64,000 bases of DNA from Pristimantibacillus sp052113225 (GCF_052113225.1 NZ_JBFRCT010000011.1:62001-126000); one strand, 5' to 3'. Shown: positions 50,191-58,894, counted from the first letter of the stretch. Notes: generated by a model from the letters alone, not told the origin. Numbers and translations: made by a program.

Positions 50191-51216
50191 CTACACCTCC
50201 GAATCGAGCGGCTCATAATCTTTACGCAGAGGGTGTCCGACCCAGTCGTCAGACATCATAATACGGCGCAGATCGGGATGGCCCGGGAAAGTTACTCCGA
50301 GCAAATCATAAATTTCGCGTTCATTCCAATTAGCCGTCGCCCAGACCGGCGTCGCGGAAGTGACAACGGGAGCGCTGCGGTCAGCTTTTATCTTCACAGC
50401 CAGCTCACGCCTGCTTTCCAGATCAACCAGATGATAGACAACCTCCAGATGCGTTTCATAATCAACACCAGAGACATTACGCAGATAGGAAAAATGCAGC
50501 TCTTCATGCTGCTTCAGCTGTACAGCCGCAGCAAGCCAATGCTCATTCTTCACTATGAAAGTAGGCATATGCCCATTCATCTCATTGATGTAAGCATCCT
50601 CCAGCGCTTCCTCATGCACAAGGCTGCGAATCAACCGGGCAGCCGTATCAAGCTGCGGCTGCTTTGGGGACGGTGGCGGCGGTGGAGGTGGCTCAGCCGC
50701 CTCTCCCGCTGGCGCGCCGCCTGCATTCGCAGCTTCCTTCGCTGCCGCCCTTGCTGCCCGCGCTTCCGCTGCGGCCTTCAGCTTCGCTTCCCGCTCTGGA
50801 TCCGCCGCCGCTTCTCCCGCTGGCGCGCCGCCTGCATTCGCAGCTTCCTTCGCTGCCGCTCTTGCCGCTCGCGCTTCCGCCGCGGCCTTCAGCTTCGCTT
50901 CCCGCTCTGGATCCGTCGCCGCTTCCGGTGCTCCCTCCGCATTCGCAGCTTCCTTCGCTGCCGCTCTTGCCGCCCGCGCTTCCGCTGCAGCCTTCAGCTT
51001 CGCTTCCCGCTCCATATCCGTCGCCGCTTCCGCTACGCTCGCTACTGATGGCTCGCTGTCGCCTGCTGCTGCAGACGCCTTCTCTAGCGTTGCGCTGCCC
51101 GCCGAGACGACGGTATCCGCCTCTGAAGTCGGCGACTCTACTGGCGTTTCCTTTGAACTTGAAGCCTCTTTCGCCGACTCTTCAACCTGCTTCTCTTCGT
51201 CCTTCTCCTCACTCAT
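50191..51216 (-). CDS. nuoC: NADH-quinone oxidoreductase-like subunit C with Ala-rich N-terminal repeats
   Basis: A 341-residue subunit whose C-terminal half (~187-341) is the 30-kDa-type NuoC domain. It ends with the signature WNEREIYDLLGVTFPGHPDL, then RRIMMSDDWVGHPLRKDY. The first ~185 residues are an acidic head (~1-66), three near-identical repeats of the form EREAKLKAAAEARAARAAAK, then EAANA (~67-99, 102-137, 139-174), and a run of eight prolines with one serine. The repeats should form charged helices; their role is unknown. nuoC starts in an ATGA overlap with nuoB (51213-51216). Confidence 0.94.
   Translation of the reverse strand: MSEEKDEEKQVEESAKEASSSKETPVESPTSEADTVVSAGSATLEKASAAAGDSEPSVASVAEAATDMEREAKLKAAAEARAARAAAKEAANAEGAPEAATDPEREAKLKAAAEARAARAAAKEAANAGGAPAGEAAADPEREAKLKAAAEARAARAAAKEAANAGGAPAGEAAEPPPPPPPSPKQPQLDTAARLIRSLVHEEALEDAYINEMNGHMPTFIVKNEHWLAAAVQLKQHEELHFSYLRNVSGVDYETHLEVVYHLVDLESRRELAVKIKADRSAPVVTSATPVWATANWNEREIYDLLGVTFPGHPDLRRIMMSDDWVGHPLRKDYEPLDSEV
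50695..51018 (-). repeat. Coding tandem repeats in nuoC (three units, ~105-110 bp)
   Basis: Three consecutive units encode the EREAKLKAAAEARAARAAAK-type segments. The DNA of units two and three is nearly identical over long stretches, which points to recent duplication or gene conversion within the gene. Confidence 0.9.
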
Positions 51217-51731
51217 CGCTCCGTCACCCGCTTTCCGGTTTTCGCCTCGTAACGGATTTTTTCTTGCAGCTTGTTAATGCCGTAGATCAACGCCGCCGGA
51301 TTAGGCGGACAGCCTGGTATGTACACATCCACGGGAACGATCTGGTCGACACCCTTCATGACTGCATAAGACTTGATGTAAGGACCACCTGCGGTTGCGC
51401 AGGAACCCATCGCAATAACCCATTTAGGCTCAGGCATCTGGTCGTATAAACGACGCAGCAGCGGACCCATTTTTTTCGTAACGGTACCCGCTACAATCAT
51501 AACATCGGACTGGCGCGGAGAGGTTCGGAACATGACTCCAAACCGGTCGAGATCGTAATGGGAGGCTCCGGTTCCCATCATTTCAATAGCACAGCAGGCG
51601 AGACCAAAGGTCAGCGGCCAAAGGGAATTGCTCCGTGCCCAAGCCTTCAATTGCTCCAGTGTTCCCATAAATACATTACGTTCTAATTCCTTGCGCTCTT
51701 CCAGCGATATCGACTCTAAACTGAATTCCAT
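51213..51731 (-). CDS. nuoB: NADH-quinone oxidoreductase-like subunit B
   Basis: A 172-residue subunit holding cluster N2, the last iron-sulphur centre before quinone. The four cysteine ligands are visible: the tandem pair in GLACCAIEMM (~45-46), GSCATAGG (~110) and IPGCPPNP (~140). The ATG lies inside the 3' end of nuoA (16-base overlap) after AAGGTG. Confidence 0.97.
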   Translation of the reverse strand: MEFSLESISLEERKELERNVFMGTLEQLKAWARSNSLWPLTFGLACCAIEMMGTGASHYDLDRFGVMFRTSPRQSDVMIVAGTVTKKMGPLLRRLYDQMPEPKWVIAMGSCATAGGPYIKSYAVMKGVDQIVPVDVYIPGCPPNPAALIYGINKLQEKIRYEAKTGKRVTER

Positions 51732-52087
51732 TTCAGCACCTTCTTTTTCCAGGCATAGAGGAGTCCGATAAACAGCATTGCCGCAAATATGAACATCTCA
51801 ACTAGCACAAAAAGGCCGAGCTTATTATACGCAACGGCCCAAGGATATAAGAAAACGGTTTCCACATCAAAGATGACAAACATTAGTGCAAACATGTAAT
51901 ACCGAATGTTAAAACGCACTTGACCTTCGCCAACCGGCTCATTGCCGCTCTCGTAGGTTGTTCGCTTCGGATCATTCGGTTTATGCGGTCTGAGCAGTCT
52001 TCCGACGGTCAGTGCCACAGCCGGGAGTAAGATGCCCAGCAAAATAAAAATAGCCACGACGACATACTGGTTGACGTAATTGTCCAC
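51716..52087 (-). CDS. nuoA: NADH-quinone oxidoreductase-like subunit A
   Basis: A 123-residue subunit with three membrane helices. The conserved YESGNEP segment and the TM2 string FALMFVIFDVETVFLYPWA with its acidic residues are present. I chose GTG at 52085-52087 (MDNYVNQYVVV) because GGAGGT lies 6 bases before it and the length then matches the family; the frame runs 13 codons further upstream without support. It is the first gene of the operon. Confidence 0.93.
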   Translation of the reverse strand: MDNYVNQYVVVAIFILLGILLPAVALTVGRLLRPHKPNDPKRTTYESGNEPVGEGQVRFNIRYYMFALMFVIFDVETVFLYPWAVAYNKLGLFVLVEMFIFAAMLFIGLLYAWKKKVLKWNSV

Positions 52088-52137
52088 ACCATAACCTCCG
52101 TCAAAGCGGACCAGCCGCTTGGTCAATTTTCTTCACA

Positions 52138-52166
52138 ATTATAACAAATGCTTCCACAGTAGTCTA
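52138..52166 (-). promoter_or_regulatory. Sigma-A promoter of the nuo operon
   Basis: On the minus strand TAGACT (52161-52166) and a perfect TATAAT (52138-52143) are separated by 17 bases, about 50 bases upstream of the nuoA GTG. Confidence 0.78.
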
Positions 52167-52366
52167 TGACAGAGTTGTTCGATTCCATGACCATAAAATC
52201 CGAACAAGCCAGTAATGGCGCGGTTTTTGACGAATCGACAGGTGATCTCCCTCGCATTGGACAACACAATCCTCGGCTTGTAGCCACGTCTGCTCTATGA
52301 AATAACCTTACGATGTCCGGTATCGTTAAGTCATCCCCTGCCTTCACCTGCCCCTCCCCCGCACAG

Positions 52367-52409
52367 CAAAAAAAACGCCAAAACGATGCAGTAGCATCCT
52401 TTTGGCGTT
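52367..52409 (-). terminator. Terminator of the chemoreceptor gene
   Basis: On the minus strand AACGCCAAAA-GGATGC pairs with GCATC-GTTTTGGCGTT (52374-52409) around a short loop, then runs into a T-tract. It starts 28 bases past the stop codon. Confidence 0.93.
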
Positions 52410-52437
52410 CTCCAATTCATTCCTTTCCATTCTCTAG

Positions 52438-54669
52438 CTATCTCAGTCTGGATTCAGTCAGCTTGAACTGGCCAACCAGCTGCTGCAGGAACTTGGTGAT
52501 GGACTCTACACCTTCCGAGGTTTGGCGCACGCTGTCCATTTCCCCGATCAACTCCTGCACCTTGCCTTCAACGTCAGAGGAGACTTTGCCGTTCTCCAGA
52601 CTTACGAGTGCAATACGCTCCATCAGCTTGACGACTTCGTCTACGACCTGCGATTTCCGGCTGTCCTCGCTTTGTGCCGTCTGCAGCGTGCTGGCTGCTG
52701 CAGCTACCAGCTTTGTCCCTTCCTCGACAACCTGTGTCCCTTCGTCCATCGAGGTATAAGCCTGCTTGGCTTCTTCATAAATCTGATGAGTAATTTGATG
52801 AACTTCCTCTGTTGAGCGGCGGGTCATATCCGCAAGTTTACGGATCTCCGATGCAACAACGGCGAAGCCGCGTCCTTGTTCACCTACACGTGCTGCTTCA
52901 ATTGATGCATTCAGTGCCAGCAAATTCGTCTGTGCGGATATTTCCTCGATCACCTGCAGCACGCCGCGGATCTCATCAACCGTATGCATAAACCTTCTGA
53001 TCGTATCGTTCGTATCGCCAACTTTGGTGGAGATATGCTGCATTTTATCACCAATCCGGTCTACCTCGGACTGAGCTACTGCTATTTGCTCAGCGGCCTG
53101 CAGCTCCAGCAAACGAAGGGTATCCCGCATCTCATCCGCTGACTGTTTAGCCATATCAATATCCTTCAGTTGATGACGGATACTTCCGATCATATCCCCA
53201 ATCTTCCGGCTGACGCGTTCGGTAGATTTCGCGGTTACGGCTGCCGATTCATTCATCACATGCTGACTGGATAATACATCCGACGCGGCCAGCTTCACCT
53301 TCAGCATGATGCCTTCCAGGGAATCGATCATATTGTTAATCCACTTCGCGAGTTCCCTTGTCTCGTCATTATCGAACTTGGCCGGTTCCAGGCGCTGCGT
53401 CAAATCGCCCTTACCTTCGGCATTAATGCGAATGAACCGATTAATACGACGCAAATTGCGGACAACCCGGTGAGATTCCTTACGCTGCAGCGCACCTGCG
53501 AATAGCTGCCCAAACACTAGTGTCCATACGCCTGCCGCCGCCGCGGTGACCCAGACCGGAGCTTGTCCCGCAAGCACAGCTACCAGCACGGTTGTCAGCA
53601 CAGCTTGTACAAGGGTCTGCCACAACTGCAGCCTGCTAAGACGCCATCTGATGCTTCGAGTCCGGTATACCTCTTCAAGGTCACCTTCACACATCATCCC
53701 CCATACATCCGGGCAATGCGGAAGCTGTAAGGTAAGCCCTTTCCCGATAACCGGGATATGCCGATAATCGGAGTAACCTGGAAATTCAACAAACAAATTA
53801 CTGCCATTGTCGATCGTACTCCGAACGCCTGGATGCAGCTCATCGGTCGCAGGGTCCGTGAACACAATCTCAAGCTCCGTATGCTCCTTAATGGAAACAA
53901 TGCCCCAGTCTGTTGTGACCCCGTCCTTCAAGTTCTCACCATGCGTAAACGTCCGGTCCTCGAAGCGGCTGCGCGATAATGCTGTACCCAGCGCAATCTG
54001 CTGATTCAAATGCGGCTTCGCCATAAACAGATAATTATCACCCGAGTCCGGGTAGACATGCCCCGATTCCCGTTGTATCAGATCACCAAGCACGTCATTT
54101 GGCACACGTCCGCATAGAGCTCCTGCATACTTTCCATTGATGACTAGCGGGTAGATGAACAGAAGCGTCATTTTGTCGTGGAAAGAGGACGATCTTGGGC
54201 CTAGCTTTAACGTAACCGGATCGCCAAATGGTCCAAACAAGCAAGGACGCGGAACACCGCCCGCTCTCACATAGGTAAGTCCCGGAGCCAAAATACTGCC
54301 GTCGCTATAGCTCGTCCCTCTATGTTTATCATAAGTCGACACTTCAACCTGCCCGTTCTCATCAAGGAGGAATATTTCCGTCCAATCATTACCCCTTGCG
54401 TATGTACGTTCTAGTAATCTGCCAATCTGTGGTCCATGTTCCTCCTGATGGCCCAGTTGACCCAGTTGACCCAGCGCTGCAACAGCTTCCACCTGCTCTG
54501 CAAGGCGCTCCAGATGCCCCCAATATTCTTGAGCCCAAGAAGTTAACAGCTCCTTGCGCGTCTCTGCAATTCCTTCAAAAATCTGTTCAACATCTTTCTT
54601 CATCCCGCGATTCAAACGCCACGACACCCAAAGCGGCAGCCCTTTTTTCGCACCAAGCCAGTCGAACAT
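52438..54669 (-). CDS. Methyl-accepting chemotaxis protein with N-terminal Cache-like sensor
   Basis: A 743-residue receptor. Residues ~1-340 form a soluble sensor region with an N-terminal helix and Cache-like strings (EIFLLDENGQVEVSTYDKHR, LLFIYPLVINGKYAGALCGR). Two close membrane segments follow (~352-372 and ~376-396), then a HAMP-like helix pair. The signalling hairpin tip EISAQTNLLALNASIEAARV with GEQGRGFAVVASEIRKLA is at ~605-645. There is no membrane segment at the N-terminus, so the sensor is probably cytoplasmic, unlike the usual layout. The ATG has GGGGGATG upstream. It is a single gene between nuo and the phosphatase; the ligand is unknown. Confidence 0.9.
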   Translation of the reverse strand: MFDWLGAKKGLPLWVSWRLNRGMKKDVEQIFEGIAETRKELLTSWAQEYWGHLERLAEQVEAVAALGQLGQLGHQEEHGPQIGRLLERTYARGNDWTEIFLLDENGQVEVSTYDKHRGTSYSDGSILAPGLTYVRAGGVPRPCLFGPFGDPVTLKLGPRSSSFHDKMTLLFIYPLVINGKYAGALCGRVPNDVLGDLIQRESGHVYPDSGDNYLFMAKPHLNQQIALGTALSRSRFEDRTFTHGENLKDGVTTDWGIVSIKEHTELEIVFTDPATDELHPGVRSTIDNGSNLFVEFPGYSDYRHIPVIGKGLTLQLPHCPDVWGMMCEGDLEEVYRTRSIRWRLSRLQLWQTLVQAVLTTVLVAVLAGQAPVWVTAAAAGVWTLVFGQLFAGALQRKESHRVVRNLRRINRFIRINAEGKGDLTQRLEPAKFDNDETRELAKWINNMIDSLEGIMLKVKLAASDVLSSQHVMNESAAVTAKSTERVSRKIGDMIGSIRHQLKDIDMAKQSADEMRDTLRLLELQAAEQIAVAQSEVDRIGDKMQHISTKVGDTNDTIRRFMHTVDEIRGVLQVIEEISAQTNLLALNASIEAARVGEQGRGFAVVASEIRKLADMTRRSTEEVHQITHQIYEEAKQAYTSMDEGTQVVEEGTKLVAAAASTLQTAQSEDSRKSQVVDEVVKLMERIALVSLENGKVSSDVEGKVQELIGEMDSVRQTSEGVESITKFLQQLVGQFKLTESRLR

Positions 54670-54818
54670 GATACATCCCCCATATCCTGGTCATCTAGTA
54701 GTTATGTCATATATACTAACATAAGATTTGAGAAAATTTGATAGATATGTAAGGTATTTTTCGTCGTTTTGTATAATTTCTTAAACATTCTTGTTACAAA
54801 AGCACTATTTTCCACGAA

Positions 54819-54863
54819 AAAAGGCTGTCTTCAGGCTCATAAACCGAACCTTGAGACAGCCTC
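54819..54863 (-). terminator. Terminator of the PHP phosphatase gene
   Basis: On the minus strand AGGCTGTCTCAAGG pairs with CCTGAAGACAGCCT and is followed by TTTTTT, about 50 bases past the stop at 54912. Confidence 0.9.
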
Positions 54864-54911
54864 CCTATCATATGTTTCTAATTTTTACCAAATAAATCAG
54901 CTTAAAGTTGT

Positions 54912-55700
54912 CTATTTTCCGAACAATGACTTAATTTTATTCCAGCCGGCCGTCTTGGTTGTTGCCTGTAGAATGGTAGGCTGGTCGGTTAAGCTTCTAG
55001 CATCCCAGATCGCCTGCGCATTACGCTCGAAGTAACGTCTCCAGGCTGGACCAAGCTCTTGTTCCACTCGTTCATATGCCTCTTTCATACGGAAACCACG
55101 CCACTCCAGATGATGAGCATCCGAAGAGACAATATGTATGAGTCCACGCCGGCATAATGTCCAAGCAGCCTTCTCAATCCCCCTGCCGAAGCCTCCCAGT
55201 AAGGAATGGGTCGTCACCTGTGCATACGCCCCAAGCTCTACCAACTCAGCGAGACGGTTCGGTTCCTGTACGACTTCCGCATTACGCTCTGGATGGGCGA
55301 TTACAGTACGAATGCCAAGCAAGCGCAACTCATATACGATTTGTTCCATCGACCTTGGTATTTGAGAGGATGGCATCTCAATCAACACATATGACGATAA
55401 CCCCATCGGCAGCAACTTGCCGCTTTGCCAGTTCGTTAGAAAATCATTATGGGCCCGAATCTCTTGACCAGGCAGTATCCGAACAGGGATATCCAGCTCA
55501 GTCAACTTCCCGTTCAGCTCCTCGGTCAATGCCTTGACCGTCTCAACATCATTACTGTATTTGCCATCATAATGATGCGGTGTTGCGACAATGCCAGTTA
55601 TGCCTTCCGCAGCCGCAGCGCGAGCTAGCTTGATGGAATACTCCCAATCAGCTGCTCCATCGTCGATTCCAGGTAATATGTGCGTATGGACATCAATCAT
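54912..55700 (-). CDS. CpsB/YwqE-family tyrosine-protein phosphatase
   Basis: A 262-residue manganese-dependent phosphatase of the PHP fold that removes phosphate from tyrosine kinases controlling exopolysaccharide. Metal-binding motifs are visible: DVHTHILPGIDDG (~3-15), the ATPHHYDG block (~41-48), PGQEIRAH, IAHPERN (~130-136) and SSDAHH (~190-195). I chose ATG at 55698-55700 (MIDVHTH); a TTG seven codons upstream overlaps the ribosome-binding sequence AAGGAG. No cognate BY-kinase or polysaccharide cluster lies beside it in this window; the nearest polymer gene is wecB/mnaA at the right edge. Confidence 0.92.
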   Translation of the reverse strand: MIDVHTHILPGIDDGAADWEYSIKLARAAAAEGITGIVATPHHYDGKYSNDVETVKALTEELNGKLTELDIPVRILPGQEIRAHNDFLTNWQSGKLLPMGLSSYVLIEMPSSQIPRSMEQIVYELRLLGIRTVIAHPERNAEVVQEPNRLAELVELGAYAQVTTHSLLGGFGRGIEKAAWTLCRRGLIHIVSSDAHHLEWRGFRMKEAYERVEQELGPAWRRYFERNAQAIWDARSLTDQPTILQATTKTAGWNKIKSLFGK

Positions 55701-55808
55701 GTCCCTCGTGTCTCCTTCCAATCGACCCGTTATTTATCCCTATTGTGAGAGATAGTCCTATTGAAGTCAATGAGACACAAGTCGGCTTTATGTATTATTT
55801 CATTAATT

Positions 55809-55847
55809 AAAAAAACACCGTCCAGATCTCTGATGAGATCTGAACGG
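55809..55847 (-). terminator. ATP synthase operon terminator
   Basis: On the minus strand CCGTTCAGATCTC pairs with GAGATCTGGACGG (55818-55830, 55835-55847), followed by TG and a seven-T run, 10 bases past the atpC stop. Confidence 0.94.
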
Positions 55848-55856
55848 CGCTTGTTA

Positions 55857-56258
55857 TTAACGCTCTGTAACGTTGATCCGGTTCGATGCACGTTGCAGAG
55901 CAAGCTCTGCACGTTTGAAATCAACCTCGTCGCGTTTAGCTGCCAGGCGCTCTTCAGCACGTTGTTTCGCAGCTTGCGCACGATTGACATCAATTTCTGA
56001 AGCCAGCTCCGCGCTTTCAGCAAGGATAACCACTTTGTCCTTACGGACTTCAATGAAACCTCCGCCAACAGCCAGAACGTCTACTTTGTTGCCTTCGCGC
56101 TTAATGCTGATCGGTGCAATACGCAGCGGTGTTACGAGTGGGATATGGTTCGGCAAAATACCGAGCTCACCCGCGATACCTTTAACACTGACCATATTAG
56201 CCGTTTCTGCATAAACCTTGCGCTCCGGAGTTACGATTTCAACTAGAAAAGTACTCAT
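55857..56258 (-). CDS. atpC: ATP synthase F1 subunit epsilon
   Basis: A 133-residue central-stalk subunit that couples rotation and can inhibit hydrolysis. The N-terminal beta-sandwich begins STFLVEIVTPERKVYAETAN and contains GELGILPNHIPLVTPL. The C-terminal helical pair (~88-133) has the family AQAAKQRAEERLA pattern. The ATG is 24 bases after atpD. It is the last gene of the operon. Confidence 0.97.
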   Translation of the reverse strand: MSTFLVEIVTPERKVYAETANMVSVKGIAGELGILPNHIPLVTPLRIAPISIKREGNKVDVLAVGGGFIEVRKDKVVILAESAELASEIDVNRAQAAKQRAEERLAAKRDEVDFKRAELALQRASNRINVTER

Positions 56259-56282
56259 GTGGAATCCTCCCGCCTTTCGCTA

Positions 56283-57686
56283 TTACAGCGTTTTGGCTTT
56301 CTCCACGGCCTCTTCAATCACACCTACATATCGGAAAGCTTCTTCCGGAAGGTCGTCATGTTTGCCCTCGAGAATTTCTTTAAAGCTGCGAACAGATTCT
56401 TTAACAGGTACGTATTTACCTTTGATACCTGTGAACGGTTCAGCAACGTGGAACGGTTGGGACAGGAACAATTGAATGCGGCGCGCACGCGATACAGTCA
56501 GCTTATCTTCCTCCGTCAACTCGTCCATACCAAGGATTGCGATGATATCTTGAAGCTCTTTGTAGCGTTGAAGAATTTTCTTAACGCCTTGAGCTACGTT
56601 ATAATGCTCTTCGCCCAGAATTTCTGGGTTAAGAAGACGGGACGACGAAGCAAGTGGATCTACCGCTGGGAAGATACCCATCTCGGAGATTTTACGCTCA
56701 AGGTTAGTTGTAGCGTCCAAGTGAGCAAACGTCGTTGCAGGAGCCGGGTCAGTGTAGTCATCGGCAGGTACGTAGATCGCTTGGATCGAAGTAACCGAGC
56801 CTTTTTTCGTCGACGTGATACGCTCTTGCAATTGACCCATTTCAGTTGCCAGTGTTGGCTGGTAGCCTACCGCGGATGGCATACGTCCAAGAAGGGCCGA
56901 AACCTCGGAACCTGCTTGTGTGAAGCGGAAGATGTTATCGACGAACAGAAGTACGTCTTTGCCTTCTGCATCACGGAAGTATTCAGCCATTGTCAAACCT
57001 GTCAAAGCTACACGTTGACGTGCGCCTGGAGGCTCGTTCATTTGTCCGAATACCATCGCTGTTTTGCTCAGTACGCCGGAATCTTTCATCTCGTGGTAAA
57101 GGTCATTACCTTCACGAGTACGCTCGCCTACGCCAGCAAATACGGAGATACCGCCATGCTCTTGTGCGATGTTGTTGATCAGCTCTTGAATTGTTACCGT
57201 TTTACCTACGCCCGCGCCGCCGAACAGACCAATTTTACCGCCTTTAGCGTAAGGAGCGAGCAAGTCGATAACTTTAATACCTGTTTCGAGAATTTCCGAT
57301 TGTGTCGACAATTCATCGAATGCAGGAGCTTGACGGTGAATCGGAAGATTAGTTTCCGAAGTTGCGTCGCCTGCTTGGTCGATAGGCTCGCCCAGTACGT
57401 TAAATACACGGCCGAGTGTTGGTGCACCAACTGGAATTGTGATTGGCGCGCCTGTGTCTACAGCTTCCATGCCGCGAACCAGACCGTCAGTTGTGCTCAT
57501 CGCAACAGCACGAACCAGGTTATCACCCAGATGAACTGCTACTTCAAGCGTCAAATTAATATTGATGCCGCCTGCTGGGGCATCTTGAACGATTTTAACG
57601 GCGTTCAAGATTTCCGGCAGGTTACCGCGTTCGAACTCCAAGTCAACGACTGGACCCATGACGGATACTACGCGTCCTTTTTTCAT
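56283..57686 (-). CDS. atpD: ATP synthase F1 subunit beta
   Basis: The 467-residue catalytic subunit. Walker A is GGAGVGKTV (~155-163), the catalytic glutamate lies in GVGERTREGND, the signature PAPATTFAHLDATTNL is intact, and the coupling loop reads GMDELTEEDKL (a DELSEED variant). The ATG is preceded by GGAGGG. It follows atpG by 39 bases. Confidence 0.98.
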   Translation of the reverse strand: MKKGRVVSVMGPVVDLEFERGNLPEILNAVKIVQDAPAGGININLTLEVAVHLGDNLVRAVAMSTTDGLVRGMEAVDTGAPITIPVGAPTLGRVFNVLGEPIDQAGDATSETNLPIHRQAPAFDELSTQSEILETGIKVIDLLAPYAKGGKIGLFGGAGVGKTVTIQELINNIAQEHGGISVFAGVGERTREGNDLYHEMKDSGVLSKTAMVFGQMNEPPGARQRVALTGLTMAEYFRDAEGKDVLLFVDNIFRFTQAGSEVSALLGRMPSAVGYQPTLATEMGQLQERITSTKKGSVTSIQAIYVPADDYTDPAPATTFAHLDATTNLERKISEMGIFPAVDPLASSSRLLNPEILGEEHYNVAQGVKKILQRYKELQDIIAILGMDELTEEDKLTVSRARRIQLFLSQPFHVAEPFTGIKGKYVPVKESVRSFKEILEGKHDDLPEEAFRYVGVIEEAVEKAKTL

Positions 57687-57725
57687 GGTTTTCCCTCCTG
57701 GTACTTTCTTTTACTTCTATATGCC

Positions 57726-58586
57726 TTATGCCTGTGCGTTCGCACCTGCAACGATCTCCGAGATCTCTTGCGTAATCGCCGCTTGACGTGCCCGGTTATA
57801 GGTCAGCGTCAATTGACTGATCATTTTGCTAGCATTCTTCGTCGCACTGCCCATGGCTGTCATGCGAGCGCCCTGCTCACTGGCTTTCCCGTCAAGCACC
57901 GCGCTGTAAATAAGCGTCTCCGCATATTTAGGCAGCAGTACCTCCAGAACACCTTCCGGGGACGGCTCGTACTCGTACGAAGTTACCGGACCGTTGCCGC
58001 TTACTTCCTGCAGTGGAAGCAAACGCGTTTCTGTAGGGATTTGAGTAATTGCATTTACGAATTGGTTGTAGCAGATGTACAGCTCATCGTATTTGCCCTC
58101 AGAGAACATTTTGACTGCGTTATAAGCGACCGATTTGATGTCAGCGAATGTCGGTGAATCGGACAGACCGATTACCTCATCGATGATCGGCATATTGCGG
58201 CGGCGGAAGTAATCCCGGCCTTTACGTCCGATGACGAACAATACGTACTCATCACTCGATTTATGCTTTTCGCGAATCGTTTGTGTTACTTTACGAAGAA
58301 CGTTGGCGTTATAGCCACCAGCAAGACCACGGTCGGATGTGATAACGAGGTAACCCGTTTTTTGCACCGGACGCGTTTCCAGCATCGGGTGTTTCACACC
58401 TTTAGAGCCTGCTGCGATACTAGCTACAACTTCCTTCAGCTTATCCGAATAAGGACGGGCTTTCGTTGATGCTTCTTGTGCTCTTCTGAGCTTCGAAGCG
58501 GCAACCATCTCCATCGCTTTCGTGATTTGCTTCATGTTTTGTTTACTTTTGATCTCGCGCTTAATGTCGCGCATGCCTTTTGCCAT
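57726..58586 (-). CDS. atpG: ATP synthase F1 subunit gamma
   Basis: The 286-residue rotor shaft subunit. The N-terminal coiled coil MRDIKREIKSKQNMKQITKA leads to MEMVAASKLRRAQ, and the C-terminal helix ARMTAMGSATKNASKMI with YNRARQAAITQEI matches the family. The start ATG has GGCGGGTGA upstream. It is separated from atpA by an unusually long 308-base gap with hairpins. Confidence 0.97.
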   Translation of the reverse strand: MAKGMRDIKREIKSKQNMKQITKAMEMVAASKLRRAQEASTKARPYSDKLKEVVASIAAGSKGVKHPMLETRPVQKTGYLVITSDRGLAGGYNANVLRKVTQTIREKHKSSDEYVLFVIGRKGRDYFRRRNMPIIDEVIGLSDSPTFADIKSVAYNAVKMFSEGKYDELYICYNQFVNAITQIPTETRLLPLQEVSGNGPVTSYEYEPSPEGVLEVLLPKYAETLIYSAVLDGKASEQGARMTAMGSATKNASKMISQLTLTYNRARQAAITQEISEIVAGANAQA

Positions 58587-58685
58587 TGCATTGTCACCCG
58601 CCTTTGTTGCTTTGCTGTTCAGTTGTCGAATGGACCGTTCGCAGGGCTCTTTGTTCCAGGAATCTATATTTCACCTTGGCCGCCA

Positions 58686-58737
58686 TTGAATCTGTATCCT
58701 TTAGAACTATCACCTAGCGGTGAGGATACAGATTCAA
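58686..58737. repeat. Large inverted repeat in the atpA-atpG spacer
   Basis: Perfect 15-bp arms TTGAATCTGTATCCT (58686-58700) and its complement (58723-58737) enclose a 22-base loop that itself contains CACC/GGTG. No T-tract follows on the minus strand. Confidence 0.88.
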
Positions 58738-58845
58738 AAGCGGCACGTAAACTCTGCGGTTCATACAGTTCCTTTCACAAACGCCACGCGTTCGATACAT
58801 TTCACAAAAAAGGACATACAAAGCCTGGTGTTGGTAGGAGTAAGC

Positions 58846-58876
58846 GCCTGCGCCCATACGAAGTCGGGCGCAAGGC
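58846..58876 (-). repeat. Hairpin after the atpA stop codon
   Basis: On the minus strand GCCTTGCGCCC pairs with GGGCGCAGGC with one bulged A. It starts 18 bases past the atpA stop. No T-tract follows, so it may protect or process the transcript rather than end it. Confidence 0.75.
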
Positions 58877-58894
58877 ATTTATTCGATAGGCCGA

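Larger units (their letters stand above)
52088..52437. other. nuo promoter region
   Basis: This 350-base gap holds the nuo promoter (52138-52166), the chemoreceptor terminator (52367-52409) and about 200 bases with no feature I can identify. Confidence 0.6.
58587..58894. other. Long spacer between atpA and atpG
   Basis: 308 bases with no supported gene. It contains a 15-bp-arm hairpin (58686-58737) and a second hairpin just after the atpA stop (58846-58876). Since atpG, atpD and atpC follow without a strong promoter of their own, the spacer must be read through. Confidence 0.7.

Noticed and set aside
56259..58157. A 632-codon plus-strand open frame opposite atpD and atpG
   Set aside because: The two ATP synthase genes account for the region. 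The frame is open only because of their codon bias.
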